Assembly (NCBI GenBank): GCA_037893245.1
Contig: JBAIAA010000262.1
Coordinates: 1,798,001-1,862,000 of the forward strand
Length of the DNA: 64,000 nucleotides
Origin: Crossaster papposus
Taxonomy: Eukaryota > Echinodermata > Asteroidea > Velatida > Solasteridae
Direction: 5' to 3'
Shown piece after piece: positions 60,573-64,000 of the stretch (the first letter of the stretch is position 1; every line of letters starts with the position of its first letter). The position numbers and the translations under genes were made by a program. The notes beneath the pieces are model-generated. The model was not told where the DNA came from and did not search any database. It was given only the letters and a program-made list of their open reading frames with translations.

Positions 60573-60900
60573 TCATGTGAATTTAGAAACAGCAAACAAA
60601 ATGAAAGCAGACATTCTAAAAACATTCTAAAATATTTATTACATTTGAATAACAGTGAAGCAAAAATACCTCTTTAGCAGAGCGAGGTTTTGGTCTTCGG
60701 ACCTCTGGGTTATGGGCCCAGCACGCTCCCACTGTACCACTCTGCGTAACTATTTTTGTAATGAAAATGAAATCACTATCAAGGACATAATTATCCTGAG
60801 CAGACCGAGGTTGTGGTCATCCGAAATATCGGTTACTGGCCAAGAAAGTGTCTACTTCGTCACTCTGAGTCGAGTACCTCAAGTCATATCAAAAACGTGT

Positions 60901-60972
60901 TAGCAGAGCGAGGTTTCGATCTTCGGACCTCTGGGTTAAGGGCCCAGCACGCTTCCACTGCGCCACTCTACT
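60901..60972 (-). tRNA. tRNA-iMet body with CTT anticodon, full length
   Basis: Full 72-base initiator body with an intact anticodon stem, but loop CCCTTAA, so the anticodon reads CTT (Lys codon AAG). One T-stem mismatch and U3 in the acceptor. T5 follows in an ACGTGTT-type S3. This is the best-preserved CTT copy. A lysine identity is not implied, because the rest of the body is iMet. Confidence 0.6.
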
Positions 60973-61298
60973 TCATGTAAAGTTAGAAACAGCAAACAAA
61001 ATGAAAGCAGACATTCTAAAAACATTCTAAAATATTGATTACATTTGAATAACAGTTAAACAAAAATACCTCTTTAGCAGAGCGAGGTTTTGGTCTTCGG
61101 ACCTCTGGGTTATGGGACCAGCACGCTCCCACTGCAACACTCTGCGTAACAATCTTTCCTGAAAATGAAATCACTATCAAGGAAATAATTATCCTGAGCA
61201 CACCGAGGTTGTGGTCATCCGAACTCTCGGTTACTGACCAAGAAAGTGTCTACTTCGTCACTCTGAGTCGAGTACCTCAAGTCATACCAAAAACTTGT

Positions 61299-61370
61299 TA
61301 GCAGAGCGAGGTTTCGATCATCGGACCTCTGGGTTATGGGCCCAGCACGCTTCCACTGCGCCACTCTGCT
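61299..61370 (-). tRNA. tRNA-iMet (CAT), one T-stem mismatch
   Basis: Single T-stem change (plus strand GATCATCGG) breaks one pair. T5 stop present. Confidence 0.65.
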
Positions 61371-61696
61371 TCATGTGAATTTAGAAACAGAAAACAAAAT
61401 TAAAGCAGACATTCTAAAAACATTCTAAAATATGTATTACATTTGAATAACAGTGAAGCAAAACAAACTCTTCAGCAGAGCGAGGTTTTGGTCCTCGGAC
61501 ATCTGGGTTATGGGACCAGCACGCTCCCACTGCAACACTCTGCGTAACAATCTTTCCTGAAAATGAAATCACTATCAAGGAAATAATTATCCTGAGCACA
61601 CCGAGGTTGTGGTCATCCGAACTCTGGGTTACTGACCAAGAAAGTGTCTACTTCGTCACTCTAAGTCGAGTACCTCAAGTCATACCAAAAACTTGT

Positions 61697-61768
61697 TAGC
61701 AGAGCGAGGTTTCGATCATCAGACCTCTGGGTTATGGGCCCAGCACGCTTCCACTGCGCCACTCTGCT
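61697..61768 (-). tRNA. tRNA-iMet (CAT), two T-arm changes
   Basis: CAT anticodon retained. Two bases differ in the T-stem region (plus strand GATCATCAGA). T5 present. Likely weakened. Confidence 0.5.
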
Positions 61769-62096
61769 TCATGTGAATTTAGAAACAGCAAACAAAATGA
61801 AAGCAGACATTCTAAAAACATTCTAAAATATTTATTACATTTGAATAACAGTGAAGCAAAAATACCTCTTTAGCAGAGCGAGGTTTTGGTCTTCGGACCT
61901 CTGGGTTATGGGCCCAGCACGCTCCCACTGTACCACTCTGCGTAACTATTTTTGTAATGAAAATGAAATCACTATCAAGGACATAATTATCCTGAGCAGA
62001 CCGAGGTTGTGGTCATCCGAAATATCGGTTACTGGCCAAGAAAGTGTCTACTTCGTCACTCTGAGTCGAGTACCTCAAGTCATATCAAAAACGTGT

Positions 62097-62168
62097 TAGC
62101 AGAGCGAGGTTTCGATCTTCGGACCTCTGGGTTAAGGGCCCAGCACGCTTCCACTGCGCCACTCTACT
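62097..62168 (-). tRNA. tRNA-iMet body with CTT anticodon, full length
   Basis: Exact counterpart of 60901-60972, 1196 bp downstream. Confidence 0.6.
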
Positions 62169-62494
62169 TCATGTAAAGTTAGAAACAGCAAACAAAATGA
62201 AAGCAGACATTCTAAAAACATTCTAAAATATTGATTACATTTGAATAACAGTTAAACAAAAATACCTCTTTAGCAGAGCGAGGTTTTGGTCTTCGGACCT
62301 CTGGGTTATGGGACCAGCACGCTCCCACTGCAACACTCTGCGTAACAATCTTTCCTGAAAATGAAATCACTATCAAGGAAATAATTATCCTGAGCACACC
62401 GAGGTTGTGGTCATCCGAACTCTCGGTTACTGACCAAGAAAGTGTCTACTTCGTCACTCTGAGTCGAGTACCTCAAGTCATACCAAAAACTTGT

Positions 62495-62566
62495 TAGCAG
62501 AGCGAGGTTTCGATCATCGGACCTCTGGGTTATGGGCCCAGCACGCTTCCACTGCGCCACTCTGCT
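62495..62566 (-). tRNA. tRNA-iMet (CAT), one T-stem mismatch
   Basis: Exact partner of 61299-61370 in the 1196-bp duplication, with T5 stop. Confidence 0.65.
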
Positions 62567-62892
62567 TCATGTGAATTTAGAAACAGAAAACAAAATTAAA
62601 GCAGACATTCTAAAAACATTCTAAAATATGTATTACATTTGAATAACAGTGAAGCAAAACAAACTCTTCAGCAGAGCGAGGTTTTGGTCCTCGGACATCT
62701 GGGTTATGGGACCAGCACGCTCCCACTGCAACACTCTGCGTAACAATCTTTCCTGAAAATGAAATCACTATCAAGGAAATAATTATCCTGAGCACACCGA
62801 GGTTGTGGTCATCCGAACTCTGGGTTACTGACCAAGAAAGTGTCTACTTCGTCACTCTAAGTCGAGTACCTCAAGTCATACCAAAGACTTGT

Positions 62893-62964
62893 TAGCAGAG
62901 CGAGGTTTCGATCATCAGACCTCTGGGTTATGGGCCCAGCACGCTTCCACTGCGCCACTCTGCT
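62893..62964 (-). tRNA. tRNA-iMet (CAT), two T-arm changes, weak terminator
   Basis: Partner of 61697-61768 at 1196 bp, with the same T-arm changes. Its T-run is newly interrupted (plus strand CAAAGAC), a change made after duplication. Confidence 0.45.
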
Positions 62965-63290
62965 TCATGTGAATTTAGAAACAGAAAACAAAATTAAAGC
63001 AGACATTCTAAAAACATTCTAAAATATGTATTACATTTGAATAACAGTGAAGCAAAACAAACTCTTCAGCAGAGCGAGGTTTTGGTCCTCGGACATCTGG
63101 GTTATGGGCCCAGCACGCTCACACTGCAACACTCTGCGTAACTATTTTTAATGAAAATGAAATCACTATCAAGAAAATAATTATTCTGAGCAGACCGAGG
63201 TTGTGGTCATCCGAACTCTCGGTTACTGACCAAGAAAGTGTCTACTTCGTCACTCTGAGTCGAGTACCTCAAGTCATACCAAGAACTTGT

Positions 63291-63362
63291 TAGCATAGCG
63301 AGGTTTCGATCCTCGGACCTCTGGGTTATGGGCCCAGCACGCTTCCACTGCGCCACTCTGCT
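63291..63362 (-). tRNA. tRNA-iMet (CAT), acceptor mismatch, weak terminator
   Basis: One acceptor change (plus strand AGCATAG) and an interrupted T-run (plus strand CAAGAAC). Confidence 0.55.
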
Positions 63363-63861
63363 TCATGTGAATTTAGAAACAGAAAACAAAATTAAAGCAG
63401 ACATTCTAAAAACATTCTAAAATATGTATTACATTGGAATAACAGTGAAGCAAAAAAAATCTTTAGCAGAGCGAGGTTTTGGTCCTCGGACATCTGGATT
63501 ATTGGCCCAGAACGCTCACACTGCTCAGCTCTACTTCATGTACATTTAGAAACAGCAATCAAAATGAAAGCAGACATTCTAAAAACATTCTAAAATATTT
63601 ATTACATTTGAATAACAGTGAAGCAAAAATACCTCTTTAGCAGAGCGAGGTTTTGGTCTTCGGACCTCTGGGTTATGCGCCCAGCACGCTCCCACTGCAA
63701 CACTCTGCGTAACTATTTTTAATGAAAATGAAATCACTATCAAGGAAATAATTATCCTGAGCACACCGAGGTTGTGGTCATCCGAACTCTCGGTTACTGA
63801 CCAAGAAAGTGTCTACTTCGTCACTCTGAGTCGAGTACCTCAAGTCATACCAAAAACTTGT

Positions 63862-63933
63862 TAGCAGAGCGAGGTTTCGATCATCGGACCTCTGGGTTAT
63901 GGGCCCAGCACGCTTCCACTGCGCCACTCTGCT
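63862..63933 (-). tRNA. tRNA-iMet (CAT), one T-stem mismatch
   Basis: Same T-stem change as 61299 and 62495, with T5 stop. Last complete M1 in the window. Confidence 0.65.
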
Positions 63934-64000
63934 TCATGTGAATTTAGAAACAGAAAACAAAATTAAAGCAGACATTCTAAAAACATTCTAAAATATGTAT

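Larger units (their letters stand above)
60655..62964. repeat. Block duplication, period 1196 bp
   Basis: 60902 to 62098, 61300 to 62496 and 61698 to 62894 are 1196 bp apart, that is three units of 398-400 bp. The copies are nearly identical. Confidence 0.85.
50663..64000 (-). repeat. Right block of tRNA-iMet-derived higher-order satellite
   Basis: Array continues from acceptor position 3 of the M2' module cut by the second mobile element, and runs off the window end. Six-base-loop M1 copies start near 51374, 51901, 52427, 52982, 53907, 54462, 55257, 56703, 57258, 58053 and 59356. From 60.5 kb to the end these disappear, and the array becomes a regular run of units of about 398 bp (M1 starts at 60502, 60902, 61300, 61698, 62098, 62496, 62894, 63292, then 63863). 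Most of these carry CAT. No protein gene is seen. Confidence 0.95.

Noticed and set aside
1-64000. CRISPR-like array of repeats and spacers
   Set aside because: The spacers are few, conserved types and not unique, and the repeats are 71-bp tRNA modules of eukaryotic initiator type.

Overview
This window is eukaryotic and, as far as I can see, holds no host protein-coding gene. About 95% of it is one head-to-tail satellite array built from cytosolic initiator tRNA-Met (tRNA-iMet) genes and diverged copies of them, all on the minus strand. The identification rests on features visible in the sequence. The acceptor stem has an A1:U72-type first pair. The anticodon stem carries the three consecutive G:C pairs typical of initiators, around a CCCATAA loop. 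The T-loop is the eukaryotic initiator form ATCGAAA rather than TTCRANN. The discriminator is A, no CCA is encoded, and a T5 RNA polymerase III stop follows about 5 nt after the tRNA. The array is AT-rich outside the tRNA modules. Arrays of this kind with DNA transposons fit an animal genome, but I cannot name the taxon.

Building blocks. The simplest full unit is 398 bp. In plus-strand order it is: M1 (71 bp, well-preserved tRNA-iMet), S1 spacer (103 bp), M2' (71 bp, tRNA-iMet body with a ruined T-loop), S2 spacer (50 bp), M3 (71 bp, strongly diverged tRNA-like module), S3 spacer (32 bp, carrying the M1 terminator). The unit at 57656-58053 is the cleanest example. Further M2+S1 pairs add about 174 bp each. 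Two recurrent deletion fusions add 157 bp or 130 bp (S2 remnant + M3 + S3 with no M2'). M1-to-M1 distances therefore fall on a few values (398, 528, 555, 571, 730), and these units are duplicated again as larger blocks with periods of 968, 1084, 1129, 1301, 1368, 1480, 1920, 2029, 2795, 3063 and 3191 bp.

Layout. 1-30222 is the left array, with many M1 copies whose anticodon has become CTT, and with CGT and AAT anticodons in M2'. 30223-31867 is a 1645-bp mobile element. 31868-49014 is the middle array. 49015-50662 is a second copy of the element (1648 bp, only about eight substitutions and one 3-bp indel different). 50663-64000 is the right array. Eleven M1 copies are identical to each other and fully base-paired, and nine of these also keep the T5 stop. 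They are the best candidates for working initiator tRNA genes. Around fifteen more differ by one base. The rest are degenerate.

Two things stand out. One is the array itself: an initiator-tRNA gene turned into a nested higher-order satellite, with anticodon-switched and T-loop-dead sister lineages spread alongside intact genes. The other is the 1.65-kb element. Both copies sit inside tRNA modules with no target-site duplication, and removing the first copy restores the 1129-bp array period to the exact base. I do not recognise its family.
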